Assembly: GCF_021603645.1 (NCBI RefSeq) | Contig: NZ_BQHJ01000011.1 | Span: 186,001-250,000, forward strand | DNA: 64,000 bases | Reading direction: 5' to 3' | Source of the DNA: Pseudomonas pseudonitroreducens | GTDB taxonomy: Bacteria > Pseudomonadota > Gammaproteobacteria > Pseudomonadales > Pseudomonadaceae | Shown: piece by piece, positions 37,829 through 48,075 of the stretch | Numbering within the stretch: the first letter of the stretch is position 1 | How the letters are laid out: every line of letters begins with the position of its first letter | Notes under the pieces: model-generated | Seen by the model: only the letters and a program-made list of their open reading frames with translations | What the model was told of the DNA's origin: nothing | Database searches by the model: none | Program-made: the position numbers and the translations under genes

Positions 37829-39324
37829 GCGAAGCTCCAGCGGTGTAGTCGACCTTGCGGCCCTTGATCTCGTAGTCGATCGCCAGTTGCTGATCGAGAT
37901 GGACGGACACCTTCGCCCCGGGCGGAACGTAGACAGCGGCGAACGCCTCCCCGTACAGCTTGTTCATCCAGGACCGGATATCGCTCACCCCCCCCCGACA
38001 GGATGCTGCCGATGGCGGAGTTCCCTGAGGTGCCGGTGGTACCGAACGATGTGCCGTTGCTGCTGAACACCGCGGAACTGCTGCTGTCGTCCGCTTTCAG
38101 CAGTTTGGCGACGCCGGCGCCGGCGGCAGTGACCAGCGATTGGTTGGTCAGGTATTCCTTGGCGTTGGAGCGGCGATCGCCGGAGATGCAGGGGATGCCA
38201 TAAGGGTCGCTGATCCAGCCAAGGCCGCCCTGGATGGACTGCTGACCATTTCCACTGCTGGCCTGGTTGTTGTTCTGGGTGCCGTTCGCCTCCTCGGCCG
38301 GAGCGGGGAAGGTCCGCACTGTCCCATCGTTGAATACGAAGGTGAGGCTGCGGATCTGACCGCGCACGCAAGACAGCGTCCAATCGCCGGAAGCAGTACC
38401 GGTGGCCACCGCGCCGGCGACGTCGGGCAGCTCGATGCCATTGGCGGTCAGGTTGTCCGGGCCGATCAGTACCTTGAACGGGTATGGATCGTTCACGGTA
38501 CCGTCGATCGGAACCCTGCCGATCAGCGCAGACATGGCCACCGATCCCATCAGCGTTGAGTTTTGAGGCAGCGTGTACGTCTTCCGGACCTGCTTACGGG
38601 CGTCTTGCGGCGATATTTCGCCACCAACGCTGTGAGCGCTGTTGTTGAGGATGTTCTGTCCTCGGTCGGCAGCCTGGCCGAAGCTCGACGGGAAGCTGAA
38701 GCTACTGGCGGATTGTCCTGAGCCAGTGGTGAGCGGCTTGCCGCTGGCATCCAAAGCCGTAGCATCCTGGGGTTCAATCCAAACCATGTCCTGTTTGGAG
38801 CTGGCGTTGTGCTGGAATGCTTGGCCATCGCCTGGCTGGACGCCGAAGCCGATCGGCAGGTCGCTGCCTGTAGAGTTGGCACTTTCCATTCCAGACTCGC
38901 GCTTGGAAAGGGTATCCATCTGCTTCTGCAGCTTGTCGAGGATGCCTTGGCTCTGTTCCTGGGAGTGCTGTTGCAGTTGCTGTTGGGCGGCGTTGAGGCG
39001 TTGATCCACGGTCTGGTTGATGTTGCCCAGGCGGGCCTGCAGCTCCTCGTTCTGTCGTTTGAGCTCGCCGTTATCCTTCAGGGCTTGTGTCATCTGGTCC
39101 TTCAGCTGCCGACTTTCCGCGACAACTGTACGAAGGGTGTCACTGGGCGTGTCGCCGTCGACACCCAGCGCCTTGGCCTGGCCAGAGCCGATCTTGGGCT
39201 TTTCCTCGGGCGTGGCGTCATCGCCTTTGTGTTTGGTAAGGCTCGTGAGTATCACGATGACGAATATGCCGAAGGGGACGGCCAGCCACTTCAGGAGGGG
39301 ATTACCTTTCAGAGTTGCTGCCAC
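37806..39324 (-). pseudogene. TraB-like conjugation protein, TIGR03752 (PFL_4705) family, frameshifted
   Basis: A 500-residue inner-membrane protein bridging to the outer-membrane core, as VirB10/TraB does. It starts at GTG 39324, has a membrane segment at about 12-28, a coiled coil at 65-125 and a beta-rich C-terminal domain. At 37988-37996 a run of nine C (G on the coding strand) shifts the frame: before it the family sequence ends at SAIGSILSGG, and after it the family ending VSDIRSWMNKLYGEAF to SANLD continues in another frame until 37806. Removing one base joins the two. In the shifted frame translation runs on to 37810 with unrelated residues. Either a sequencing error in the homopolymer, a real mutation, or slippage. 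Confidence 0.85.
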
Positions 39325-40204
39325 GCTGGCCTCCTTTCGGATCTACCTGGCTGATGGATGCAGGCAACAACGACTCGCGGAGCCCCTTGCCCTGGGTGAC
39401 CAGGTAGACGGTTGTGGTGTCCGTCGCGTTGCCCCGCGCACCGAGGTAGGGGTGTTGGAAGGTGGCCGCAACGAAGTTGCCCATCAGGTCGCGAGGATCC
39501 AGCTTGAGCTGTTGCGAGCTGGTGTTGCGCAGCTTGACTGCGGTCACGTAGAAGCCATCCAGCTTCCAGGCGCCCAGCGCACTTGCTTCCAGCGGCTGTA
39601 CCGGCAGCAGTGTGCTCAGGTCAATTCGCCGATCGATGCGCACCTGGGCAATACCCGCAACAGGTTCAACAGTACGCAGCGGGGCATACAGCATTTGGGC
39701 CGCGTACCGGGTGAGCACTACTGGGGAGGGGGTTTCATGCTGCGGCGCCGGGGGCGCATCCTCTTCTGGCTGCCCAGTAGTAGTGGTCGCTGCTGTGCTT
39801 TGGGGTTTGGTGTTGGGCGATTGGCCATAACGGGTTGGCGTCGTATCTCCAGCGACAATCTTCACAGGCTCCAGTGCAGGTTGACCGTCCTGTGCCGCGG
39901 TGGCCGCGATGTCCACCAGCACGATTTCGCCGTTGGCGACGTTCTGCAGCTGCAGGCGAGAGGGAGCGATGGTCTCGTTGGCGAGCAGGTAGATGGCGCC
40001 GCCCGTACTCTGCACTCGAAGCTTCCCGACCAGCTCAGGTTTCATACCCACCCGCACGTTTTGGTCGACGAACACGATCCGCTCCTGGCCGACACGCAGG
40101 GGCACCGCGAGGGGGATGCGCTCCCATTGCAGTATCTCGACCGCCTGCGCATTGGCAGCAATTAAGAAGGACAGGGCACCGCCCCAGCGAAGCATGATCT
40201 TCAT
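39302..40204 (-). CDS. TraK-like conjugation protein, TIGR03749 (PFL_4704) family
   Basis: A 300-residue secreted protein with a signal peptide cut near AANAQAVE. It is beta-rich with a Pro/Thr-rich linker at about 120-155, in line with the VirB9/TraK role of forming the outer ring of the channel with the lipoprotein and the TraB-like protein. The stop lies inside the start of the TraB-like gene (23-base overlap). Confidence 0.88.
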   Translation of the reverse strand: MKIMLRWGGALSFLIAANAQAVEILQWERIPLAVPLRVGQERIVFVDQNVRVGMKPELVGKLRVQSTGGAIYLLANETIAPSRLQLQNVANGEIVLVDIAATAAQDGQPALEPVKIVAGDTTPTRYGQSPNTKPQSTAATTTTGQPEEDAPPAPQHETPSPVVLTRYAAQMLYAPLRTVEPVAGIAQVRIDRRIDLSTLLPVQPLEASALGAWKLDGFYVTAVKLRNTSSQQLKLDPRDLMGNFVAATFQHPYLGARGNATDTTTVYLVTQGKGLRESLLPASISQVDPKGGQRGSNSER

Positions 40205-40857
40205 TGCTGGCCACCTGGTCCGGTAATGTCGTTGTCAACCTCGATCCGCACCGGATTGCTGGTGTAGCAGTCCCACTGCAGGCCGAAGGGGTTGCGTTCG
40301 GGGTCAAGGTCCGCACGAACGATATGGAGGGGATAGCGCGATAGCGCGCGCTTTACGCGCTCTCCCCCGTAGTGCTCATCGGCTGCAATGTCGAGGTTCA
40401 CGGTCCAATCGTTAATGGTCTGGACGATGGTGTGCTGCTCATTTTTGTCATCTACACCGCGACCAGGGATTTCAAAGACACCGCGCTCGCGCTTGCGAAG
40501 TTCGCCCGCGTTGCGACGTAGCTCGAAGTCTTTCTGCAGGTAGGTCTTACAACCGGGAGTAAGGTAGGCATCCAGTCGGTCGATGTTGGCCTGGTAGTCC
40601 ACTTCGCCATCACTCGGCCAGCGGTTCATCTGCTGGAAGATGTACAAGGCAAAGCTGTAGACGCTCTCCGGCGGTACATCCCACCACTTACGAGTGCTAC
40701 CCGAGCGCAGATCCGGAGGGACGTGCACGGTCAGGTCCTTCGGTGCTTTCCACCACCCGTATGCGAGTGCCAGGCACACGATGGTCATGAATCCCAGGGC
40801 CAGGCGCAGGCTCAGGATGTGCGCCTGCTGGGCGTCCACCTTCTTGCGAAAACTCAT
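40201..40857 (-). CDS. TraE-like conjugation protein, TIGR03746 (PFL_4703) family
   Basis: A 218-residue inner-membrane protein with a single N-terminal membrane segment (about 20-38) and a periplasmic domain, the VirB8/TraE-like component. The string GQQAH-like QQAHILSLRLAL starts the helix and WWDVPPESVYSFALYIFQQMNRWPS follows. I start at MSFRKKVDAQ (40857), which has ACGGAGTAACC before it. It overlaps the TraK-like gene by four bases. Confidence 0.88.
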   Translation of the reverse strand: MSFRKKVDAQQAHILSLRLALGFMTIVCLALAYGWWKAPKDLTVHVPPDLRSGSTRKWWDVPPESVYSFALYIFQQMNRWPSDGEVDYQANIDRLDAYLTPGCKTYLQKDFELRRNAGELRKRERGVFEIPGRGVDDKNEQHTIVQTINDWTVNLDIAADEHYGGERVKRALSRYPLHIVRADLDPERNPFGLQWDCYTSNPVRIEVDNDITGPGGQQ

Positions 40858-40859
40858 GG

Positions 40860-41240
40860 TTACTCCGTGCGGTGACAGGTCCACGCGCCGGAGCGCGTGA
40901 TCAGCCCGCTGTCACCCCAGAATGGGGCGTATTGGGCAATGTAGAGTTGCACCTGGCGGTAGAACCAGGTGTCGGGTCGGTTGCGCTTCATCTTCCGCAG
41001 GATGCGGCTTGCGACGGTCAGCCCCAACACCCCGCCTGCTAGGGCACCAGCGATGATCAGTGCCAAGTTGCCGGACAGAATCGCGACAGGGATTCCCAAG
41101 GCAAAGCCGACCGCACCGCTGAGGAAGACGGTGCCCCACATCTCATCGGCAGTCAGACCGCCCATGATCACGGGCTGTCTGTTGAGATTGGTGGGAAGGA
41201 ACTTGAGGGTCCCGTCGTCAAGGTGTTGGTCGTCGGCCAT
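40860..41240 (-). CDS. TraL-like conjugation protein, TIGR03750 family
   Basis: A 126-residue inner-membrane protein. Two adjacent hydrophobic segments (about 37-57 and 58-75) follow FLPTNLNRQPVIMGGLTADEM, the family start. A basic part (RILRKMKRNRPDTWFYRQ) lies after the hairpin on the cytoplasmic side. It corresponds to TraL/VirB3-like proteins that work next to the ATPase. Confidence 0.86.
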   Translation of the reverse strand: MADDQHLDDGTLKFLPTNLNRQPVIMGGLTADEMWGTVFLSGAVGFALGIPVAILSGNLALIIAGALAGGVLGLTVASRILRKMKRNRPDTWFYRQVQLYIAQYAPFWGDSGLITRSGAWTCHRTE

Positions 41241-41255
41241 GGTTGCAAACCTTCC

Positions 41256-41600
41256 TCAGAGGATGCCGGTCGCTTTTGTGACCATGAAGATGCCGACACA
41301 GATGATGCCGATGCCCACAACGGCGGTAGCGCCCAGATCCCGCCACTTTTTCTTACCGTCGTGAATGTCGTGGTAGACGCCATAGGCGTGCCAGGAGACG
41401 CCTAGGATCATCGCACCGAGAATGATCAGGCCCAGCAGCATGAACCCGTCGTAGCCATAGTTCTGGATGGTCTGCAGCCAGTTCGAACCTTCCCCCCGAC
41501 TGGGGGCTTGGGCCTGCGGAAGGGCCGCGTTGGCGAGCCCGGGCAAACTCAGCAGGATCATGCTGAGGGTGAGTGCACGGGAATAGGGCAGCTTGGACAT
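41256..41600 (-). CDS. ICE membrane protein, TIGR03745 (PFL_4702) family
   Basis: A 114-residue protein with a signal peptide ending at ANAALPQ and two later hydrophobic segments (about 52-72 and 92-112). The organisation (cleaved signal plus two membrane helices) is that of VirB2-like pilins or pilin-like subunits. The start at 41600 is chosen from the signal peptide; upstream residues overlap the preceding gene. Confidence 0.85.
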   Translation of the reverse strand: MSKLPYSRALTLSMILLSLPGLANAALPQAQAPSRGEGSNWLQTIQNYGYDGFMLLGLIILGAMILGVSWHAYGVYHDIHDGKKKWRDLGATAVVGIGIICVGIFMVTKATGIL

Positions 41601-41616
41601 TGGTGTACTCCGTGAG

Positions 41617-41856
41617 TTAGCTGAGGACAAAGAAGGTGAGAATCATGAGAAGCAAGATCAGGCGGATGGCCGATGATCCGGCTATTGAGCGGTCGAGGTT
41701 CTTGGTCGCCCAGCCGCGCCAGATGCTGTAGGCCGCCCAAGCGCCCCACAGCATCGCCAGTGCGACCAGTGCTCCGACGAACAGGGTTGTTGTTGCCTGG
41801 GGTGTGAAGCCGCTGGCGGCTTTAAATGCCGCGGACTGCGAGGCGCTCATGCTCAT
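41617..41856 (-). CDS. ICE membrane protein, TIGR03758 (DUF3262, PFL_4701) family
   Basis: A 79-residue protein with two membrane segments (about 23-46 and 62-79) and the signature QSAAFKAASGFTPQ at the N-terminus. Its start overlaps the stop of the RAQPRD gene by four bases. The family is found only in this type of transfer cluster. Confidence 0.87.
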   Translation of the reverse strand: MSMSASQSAAFKAASGFTPQATTTLFVGALVALAMLWGAWAAYSIWRGWATKNLDRSIAGSSAIRLILLLMILTFFVLS

Positions 41857-42209
41857 GGCATACGGCCTTCCGTCAGGGTGTAGTTGCCGGTGAGTTCGGC
41901 CGGATCTCGGGGCTGGGCGCGACTGGGGGTGAGGTAGTCCTGCAGGCCCTGGCGAATACGCTGGATATCGCTTGCCAGGCGCTCGTAGTCGAAGTAGTAG
42001 CGCTGCCCAGGCTCATCGGCGACATGCGCGCTGCGCCTGGACGAGTCCTCGAGGGCATTCAGCTGGCGTATCATGACCTCGATGTTTGCCTGCTCGGACG
42101 CACTGGCGGCGTCCGCCAGCTGCGGGAAGCAGATCCACCCGATGATGGCGATGAGCCCGTACTGGGCGATTCGGCTGAGAGATGCGGAGGAAGGGCGGCG
42201 AAGGTTCAC
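41853..42209 (-). CDS. RAQPRD family ICE protein
   Basis: A small exported protein with the defining motif RAQPRDPAELTGNY near its end. The signal peptide (IAQYGLIAIIGWICFPQLADA) is best completed from the GTG at 42209, giving about 118 residues; a TTG at 42254 or GTG at 42251 would add 14-15 residues. The mature protein is helical and Glu/Arg-rich. Function unknown, always at this position in MPF-G operons. Confidence 0.85.
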   Translation of the reverse strand: MNLRRPSSASLSRIAQYGLIAIIGWICFPQLADAASASEQANIEVMIRQLNALEDSSRRSAHVADEPGQRYYFDYERLASDIQRIRQGLQDYLTPSRAQPRDPAELTGNYTLTEGRMP

Positions 42210-42310
42210 GGCTACGCTCTGACAAGTCGGTTGATGCCAGCTTGCCGGCACCAACCCCTTGCTCGCCGCAAGAAATAGTTACTGGGTTCGCGCGGATTTT
42301 CTCGAGCCCG

Positions 42311-42616
42311 TCACGACTGCGTTTCGCGTTTGAAAAACAGCAGGTAGCCCACCGGCATAGCGAAGCCATATGCCCACCCCTGGGCGTTCTGGTTACCGAT
42401 TCTTGTCTCGCCGCGGCAAATAGACTGCACGCTCACCAATTCCCAGCCGTCAGTCCCCTGCGGCCCGAGGAGCGCCTGGAATGTGTCGTGCTGCAATAGC
42501 TGGACAAGGTCGGGCTCGAGCGTGACCTCGGTCGATTTGAACAGCACTCCGCTTGTTTGGGTCTTGAAAGGAATGGAGACCTGCTCGATGCGGTGCTCAA
42601 AGCGCTTAGAATTCAT
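42311..42616 (-). CDS. Hypothetical protein at the head of the transfer operon
   Basis: A 101-residue soluble protein starting MNSKRFEHRIEQVSIPFK. It contains DTFQALLGPQGTDGWELVSVQS and GYLLFFKRE, a pattern like the DUF4177 group of small beta proteins in which a GWELV motif is typical. The start at 42616 follows CTGGAGCACATC. It ends 101 bases before the RAQPRD gene and is the last transfer-type gene before the copper island. Confidence 0.7.
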   Translation of the reverse strand: MNSKRFEHRIEQVSIPFKTQTSGVLFKSTEVTLEPDLVQLLQHDTFQALLGPQGTDGWELVSVQSICRGETRIGNQNAQGWAYGFAMPVGYLLFFKRETQS

Positions 42617-43073
42617 GATGTGCTCCAGCTGGAATAAAGGCTCCAGATATCGGGCTCCGGTGGCCGGAAGCACAATCAGAAATACTCAGCAGCACCTGCA
42701 TGGATTTTCGGGCCGGAGCTCAGGCCCTCTGTTGATGGGCTTCTGGAGCAAAGCTTCGACGTCTTGCTCCATAATCGCCAGGACTAAGCTGATGATGGCG
42801 AGGAGCCGCGTGACGCGGGTCGCCAGCACATAGAGCAGGTTGTGCTCGTTGTCGCGCCGCCAATTCCAAGGAGCTGTTGTAGCGAAGGTAAAGAATGCGG
42901 AGCGCAGGGTGATGGTGCGCATAGCCAACTGCGTGATTGCACTGACTTGCCCCCAACTTCACTCATCCTGACCAAACATTTGCATTTGTGCTGACCACCG
43001 TTTTGCCCGACTTGACCAGCCACACCGAATTAACGACCAGCTGCAATCGACCCCTAGCAGACGTTTTCCCCAT
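42617..43073. other. Junction between transfer operon and copper island
   Basis: About 460 bases with no well-supported gene. An open frame at 42686-42922 (minus, 78 residues from ATG) has no ribosome-binding site and unusual composition, and might be the tail of a gene lost when the island inserted. No insertion-sequence end is recognisable. Confidence 0.4.
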
Positions 43074-43110
43074 TAAAACAGCCCAGTCGGCACGCCTGCC
43101 GTCTGGGCTG
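43074..43110 (-). terminator. Rho-independent terminator of the cus operon
   Basis: CAGCCCAG and CTGGGCTG form the outer stem, CGGCA and TGCCG the inner one, with a CGCC loop. On the minus strand the stem is followed by TTTTAAT. It lies 29 bases after the end of the decayed cusF. Confidence 0.85.
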
Positions 43111-43138
43111 ATTTTCAGAGTTGTTTCTTCCGAATACT

Positions 43139-43451
43139 CACAATTTTCGGGGACTCCCTTCATAGCGGAAGTCGAAATCCACCTAGTCGCTGATCTGCAG
43201 CCCTTTCGTTTGTTCCTCGGTCACCTTGGAGCCCATCGTCATTGGCGCCCACTTCAGAGCATCAACGATAACCGTGAGCGAGAGTGATGGTGAAATGGTC
43301 GGCGTTGATCGTTTTGATTGTGCCCTCCGCCCTTGCTGCGGGAGAAGCATGTTTATTCTGAGCTACCGTCATTCCGGACATATCCGCGGCCAAGGCCGGA
43401 TAGGAAAGGATGAGCAGCAAGGCACCTGCGGTAATTTAAGGTGGCTTTCAT
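43139..43451 (-). pseudogene. cusF: Decayed cusF (periplasmic Cu(I)/Ag(I) chaperone)
   Basis: The ATG at 43451 overlaps the cusA stop (ATGA), as a real next gene would. Reading on needs several frame changes. After about ten codons another frame gives a signal-like GALLLILSYPALAADMSGM and then AEGTIKTINADHFTITLAHG. A further frame gives KWAPMTMGSKVTEEQTKGLQ, then a TAG, then VDFDFRYEGSPRKL. These pieces match CusF in order, including the metal ligands (His in LAHG, Trp in KW, Met-x-Met in MTM). With at least two frameshifts and one stop no working protein can be made. Confidence 0.8.
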
Positions 43452-46400
43452 TGGGTTTCTCCGGAACGGTGTTGCGAAAGTGATGCTGTTTGGCGACGTC
43501 GCATTAGCCAATAGGCTGCGGGGATGACGAACAATGAGAGGAGTGGAGCTGTGACCATGCCGCCAACCATGGGAACAGCAATTCGGCTCATTACTTCGCT
43601 ACCAGTTCCGCTGCTCCAGAGAATCGGCAGCAGGCCGGCGACGATTACAGCAACGGTCATTGCCTTAGGACGAACTCGCTGTACTGCACCCTCCCGGATG
43701 GCGGTAAGCAGTGCAGCGGAGTCTCCGGGGCCTTGGCGTTCCGCCCAGGCATTCTTCAGGTAGATCAGCATAATCACTCCGAACTCGGCCGCGACTCCCG
43801 CAAGCGCGATGAAGCCAACACCCGTTGCCACTGACAGATTGAAGCCCATTAGATAGAGCAACCACACTCCGCCTGTAAGAGCGAAAGGCAACGTGGCCAT
43901 TATCAGAATCGCTTCATCGAAGCGTCCGAAAGTCAGATAGAGCAGCACAAAAATGATGGCAAGAGTCGCGGGCACCACCAGTTTGAGCCGAGCATTAGCG
44001 CGCTCGAGATATTCGAACTGACCCGAATAGCTTAAGCTCATTCCAGGCGCGAGCTGTACGTTGCGCTCCACTGCCTGACGTAAATCCCCCACTACCGACG
44101 CCAAGTCACGACCACGAACATCCACGTAGACCCAGCCGGAGAGTCGGGCATTCTCGCTCTTGAGCATCGGCGGCCCGTCGATAATGCTCACTCGCGCCAC
44201 ACTGCCCAACGTGATCTGGCCGCCTTGAGAGGTATAGATCGGTAGTTGCTGCAGCGCACTTAATGAGTCTCGCCATTCACGCGGGTATCTCACATTGATC
44301 GGATAACGTGCTAATCCCTCCACCGTTTCACCGATGTTCTGGCCGCCTATTGCGCTACTGACAATAGCCTGCACATCGGCGATGTTCATACCGTAGCGGG
44401 CTGCAGCTTGTCGGTCGATGTCGACATCAATGTATCGGCCGCCTGTCAAGCGCTCGGCGAGTGCGGAGCTTACCCCAGGTACTCCCTTGGCCACTCGCTC
44501 CACCGCCTGTGTGGCGCGGTCGATTTCGGCCAAGTCTGTGCCGGCGACCTTCACCCCTATAGGGCTCTTGATGCCAGTGGCGAGCATATCGATACGGTTA
44601 CGGATGGGCGGAATCCAGATATTGGTCAGGCCAGGTACCTTTACTGCGCGGTCCAGCTCCTCCACAAGTTTCTCGCTAGTAACTCCCGGTCGCCATTCTT
44701 CTTTGGGTTTAAAACGGATGGTGGTTTCAAACATTTCCAGGGGAGCTGGATCCGTGGCTGATTCGGCGCGTCCCGCTTTACCGAAAACAGTTGCCACTTC
44801 TGGAACACTCATTATCAGGCGATCTGTGCTTTGCAGCAGCTCCGAGGCTTTCTGGGCGGACAGGCCAGGCAGAGCTGAAGGCATATACAGCAGATCGCCC
44901 TCATCCAGCGGCGGCAAGAACTCGCCACCCAAATGGGACAGAGGCCAAATCCCGGTGAGGAAAATCACAACCGCAGCTGCTAGCGTTGCGCGCGGGCGTC
45001 GCAGTACTGCATCCAGTGCAGGCTGGTAGATGCGGATTAACCATCGATTCAGTGGATTGCGCTGTTCTGATGGCAGATGGCCGCGAATCCAATACCCCAT
45101 CAGCACCGGTACCAAAGTTACTGAGAGCCCGGCGGCACCTGCCATCGCATAGGTTTTGGTGAATGCCAACGGACCAAATAGGCGCCCCTCCTGTGCCTCC
45201 AGAGTGAACACGGGTATGAAGGACAAAGTGATGATCAGTAAACTGAAGAACAGAGCCGGTCCCACCTCGACTGCCGCCTCGGTCATAACGCGCCAGTGTT
45301 GCTCGCCCACTAGCGGCGTACCTGGATGCTTCTCGTGCCAAGCCTCGACGCGCTTATGCGCGTTCTCAATCATGACTACCGCCGCGTCGACCATGGCGCC
45401 AATGGCAATCGCGATGCCACCCAGGGACATAATGTTGGCATTGATCCCCTGGTGGCGCATGACGATCAACGCAATAAGTACCCCAACGGGTAGCGAAACA
45501 ATGGCCACCAGCGATGAGCGCAAATGCCATAGGAACGCTGCACAGACCACCGCGACCACTATGAATTCCTCAATGAGTTTGCTACTGAGGTGGATCACTG
45601 CTCGGTCGATCAAATTACTGCGATCGTAAGTCGTTACGATTTCCACGCCTTTGGGCAAGCTTTCTTTCAACGAGTCGAGTTTTTCCTTCACTCGCGCGAT
45701 GGCTTCGCGTGCGTTCTTACCGCTGCGCAAAACGATCACTCCTCCCACGGCCTCGCCTTCGCCATCCAACTCTCCGATCCCGCGGCGCATTTCCGGGCCA
45801 AGCTGGATAGTGGCGACGTCACCGAGGGTTACCGGACTGCCGTTGGCAGCTAGGCGCAGTGGGATTGCGCGGAAGTCAGCAAGACTTTTTAGATAGCCCG
45901 AGGCGCGCACCATGAACTCGGCCTCGCCGAGTTCCAACACGCCACCACCGGTTTCCTGGTTGGCCTTGCCCACCGCTTCAATTACTTCGTTCTGAGTTAT
46001 ACCCAGGCTAGCCAGTCGCACCGGGTCCAGTACTACTTGATACTGACGGACCATTCCTCCTACGGTCGCTACTTCGGCAACATCCGGCACCGTTTTCAGT
46101 TCGTATTTGAGGAACCAGTCTTGCAGGCTTCTCAACTGGGCTAAGTCATGCTGGCCGGTCCGGTCCACTAAGGCGTACTGATAAATCCAGCCCACACCGG
46201 TCGCATCTGGGCCCAGAGCAGTCTTCGCGGTTTGCGGCAGCCGCGATTGCACTTGATTCAAGTACTCCAGCACTCGTGAGCGCGCCCAATAGAGGTCTGT
46301 GCCATCTTCGAATAACACATAGACGAAGCTGTCGCCAAAGGAGGAAAAACCGCGTACGGTCTTTGCGCCGGGCACTGACAACATCGTGGTAGCCAGTGGG

Positions 46401-46600
46401 TAGGTAACCTGGTTTTCGACGATTTGTGGTGCCTGTCCCGGATAGCTGGTGCGGATGATTACCTGCACGTCGGAAAGATCAGGAAGTGCATCGATCGGCG
46501 TACTGCGTAGAGACCAGATGCCCCAAGCGACGATGAAGAGAGTGGCTAGCAGTACCAGGAAGCGATTAGCCACCGACCAGCGGATTAATTTCGCGATCAT
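43448..46600 (-). CDS. cusA: Heavy-metal RND efflux pump CusA/SilA-like
   Basis: A 1050-residue inner-membrane proton-driven pump for Cu(I)/Ag(I). The typical twelve membrane segments are visible (first at 10-32; groups near 340-545 and 870-1035), with two large periplasmic loops. The segment [20 protein letters not shown] with its methionine matches the CusA monovalent-metal branch rather than CzcA, and [17 protein letters not shown] holds the acidic residue of the proton relay. It ends at the ATGA overlap with the decayed cusF and starts four bases inside cusB. Confidence 0.96.
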   Translation of the reverse strand: MIAKLIRWSVANRFLVLLATLFIVAWGIWSLRSTPIDALPDLSDVQVIIRTSYPGQAPQIVENQVTYPLATTMLSVPGAKTVRGFSSFGDSFVYVLFEDGTDLYWARSRVLEYLNQVQSRLPQTAKTALGPDATGVGWIYQYALVDRTGQHDLAQLRSLQDWFLKYELKTVPDVAEVATVGGMVRQYQVVLDPVRLASLGITQNEVIEAVGKANQETGGGVLELGEAEFMVRASGYLKSLADFRAIPLRLAANGSPVTLGDVATIQLGPEMRRGIGELDGEGEAVGGVIVLRSGKNAREAIARVKEKLDSLKESLPKGVEIVTTYDRSNLIDRAVIHLSSKLIEEFIVVAVVCAAFLWHLRSSLVAIVSLPVGVLIALIVMRHQGINANIMSLGGIAIAIGAMVDAAVVMIENAHKRVEAWHEKHPGTPLVGEQHWRVMTEAAVEVGPALFFSLLIITLSFIPVFTLEAQEGRLFGPLAFTKTYAMAGAAGLSVTLVPVLMGYWIRGHLPSEQRNPLNRWLIRIYQPALDAVLRRPRATLAAAVVIFLTGIWPLSHLGGEFLPPLDEGDLLYMPSALPGLSAQKASELLQSTDRLIMSVPEVATVFGKAGRAESATDPAPLEMFETTIRFKPKEEWRPGVTSEKLVEELDRAVKVPGLTNIWIPPIRNRIDMLATGIKSPIGVKVAGTDLAEIDRATQAVERVAKGVPGVSSALAERLTGGRYIDVDIDRQAAARYGMNIADVQAIVSSAIGGQNIGETVEGLARYPINVRYPREWRDSLSALQQLPIYTSQGGQITLGSVARVSIIDGPPMLKSENARLSGWVYVDVRGRDLASVVGDLRQAVERNVQLAPGMSLSYSGQFEYLERANARLKLVVPATLAIIFVLLYLTFGRFDEAILIMATLPFALTGGVWLLYLMGFNLSVATGVGFIALAGVAAEFGVIMLIYLKNAWAERQGPGDSAALLTAIREGAVQRVRPKAMTVAVIVAGLLPILWSSGTGSEVMSRIAVPMVGGMVTAPLLSLFVIPAAYWLMRRRQTASLSQHRSGETQ

Positions 46601-48075
46601 GGCTGCGCCCCCAGCTTGCTAACCTGCTCGATCACCAAGCCGGCATCACTCTCACTGATTTCGAAGCTGAGGCGGTCCCCCACCTTAACTCCATCAGCCA
46701 GCTCGGGTCGGGCGAGGGCGTAAAGCATGCTCATTGCTGGCATACCCAGGGTGCTAATTGGACCGTGGCTGATCGTGAGTCCTTGTTCGCTAACCGCCAC
46801 TACTCGGCCCTCCGCTTTATGGCGGGCGGGAACAGCCTTGGCCAGTGAGCTGTGCTGGGCCGTCCGCGCCTCGATACCTTTTAGACTGGCTTCCGAGTCA
46901 ATGAGGAACTGTCCGGAGGCGACTACCCTTTGTCCTTCCTCCAAACCATGCAGAACCGCAATGAGACCGTCGCTCTCCTGGCCAAGACTAACCTCAACAG
47001 GGCGGAACTTACCTTCACTCTCGGCGAGCATTACCAAATTGCGCTTGCCGGTACGTACTACCGCTTCGCTGGGGATCTGTAGAACGTCGGACTGCCCGGC
47101 GAGGTCAAGACTGACCTCTACAGTCATCCCAGGACGCAATTGTCCGTCAGGATTGGGCAGTTCGATGCGTAGGCGTAGGGTGCGACTCTGCTGATCGTTT
47201 TCTGGAAGGATGCTAGCTAAGGTGCCAGTTACAGGGCGATCTGGAAGCGCAGGCAGGCGAGCATCAACTGTCTGGCCGACCTTTAGCCCGCCGGCCTGGG
47301 TTTCGGGGACCGCAGCTTCGAGCCAAACCTGGCGCAGGCCATTGATTCTCGCTAGGGGAGCGCCGGCAGGAAGGGACATCCCAGTGCGCACGTTAAGTTC
47401 TCGGATGACTCCTGCTATCGGCGAACTCAATGTAATTACCGGGCGTGTCTGTCCGCTTCGTGCAATCTGCGCCACGAGTCTCTCTGGCATGCCAGCCAAC
47501 AGCAGGCGTTGCCGTGCAGCCGAAATTAATGTCGGCTCTGCGGAGTTCCGAACAGCGATATATTCCTCCTGCAGGCCGGCCCATTCCGGTACTAGAACAT
47601 CAGCGATTGGTGCGCCTGCTTTCACTAGATCGCCTGGAGCTAAATTGTAGGTTCGTTCGACGAAGCCGCTGGCACGCGACTGCAGCAGGGCGACATCGCG
47701 GTCATTAAAGGTGAGCAGGCCGGTGACCTTTAACGCGCGGTCGAGCCTGCCGCGGCTGACCGTAGCCAGACGCATGCCTAGGTTCTGCTGGATTCCCGAT
47801 TCAATGCGCACTGCCTCGACATTCTCTCCCTCAGCCCCTTCGTCAGCGTATTTAGGTATTAGTTGCATATCCATGAACGGTGATTTGCCTGGAGCATCGA
47901 AATGCTGCTGCGGTGACATTGGGTCGTACCAATAAAGCGGTTTACGTTCTGTAGATGCAGGTGGTGCTGGTGGGGTATGGCTTTGCCGCTTTAGTGCGAG
48001 CCAGTAGCCACCTGCGCCGCCGGCGGATAGAACGAAAGCAAGCAAGACTAGAATCTTCCAAGAGAACCGAATCAT
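46597..48075 (-). CDS. cusB: CusB-like periplasmic adaptor with C-terminal CusF-like domain
   Basis: A 492-residue membrane-fusion protein joining CusA and CusC. After an N-terminal anchor (about 8-28) comes a heavy-metal-binding motif ([22 protein letters not shown]), then hairpin, lipoyl and beta-barrel domains (about 85-400). The last 75 residues (about 415-492) form an extra CusF-like domain with [19 protein letters not shown]: the His and Met-x-Met ligands of CusF are kept, but the tryptophan position is Met. A similar fused chaperone domain is known in SilB of Cupriavidus metallidurans. Overlaps cusA and cusC by four bases each. Confidence 0.94.
   Translation of the reverse strand: MIRFSWKILVLLAFVLSAGGAGGYWLALKRQSHTPPAPPASTERKPLYWYDPMSPQQHFDAPGKSPFMDMQLIPKYADEGAEGENVEAVRIESGIQQNLGMRLATVSRGRLDRALKVTGLLTFNDRDVALLQSRASGFVERTYNLAPGDLVKAGAPIADVLVPEWAGLQEEYIAVRNSAEPTLISAARQRLLLAGMPERLVAQIARSGQTRPVITLSSPIAGVIRELNVRTGMSLPAGAPLARINGLRQVWLEAAVPETQAGGLKVGQTVDARLPALPDRPVTGTLASILPENDQQSRTLRLRIELPNPDGQLRPGMTVEVSLDLAGQSDVLQIPSEAVVRTGKRNLVMLAESEGKFRPVEVSLGQESDGLIAVLHGLEEGQRVVASGQFLIDSEASLKGIEARTAQHSSLAKAVPARHKAEGRVVAVSEQGLTISHGPISTLGMPAMSMLYALARPELADGVKVGDRLSFEISESDAGLVIEQVSKLGAQP

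Noticed and set aside
42686-42922. 78-codon open frame left of the copper island
   Set aside because: No ribosome-binding site and no family resemblance; kept only as a possible remnant in the junction entry.
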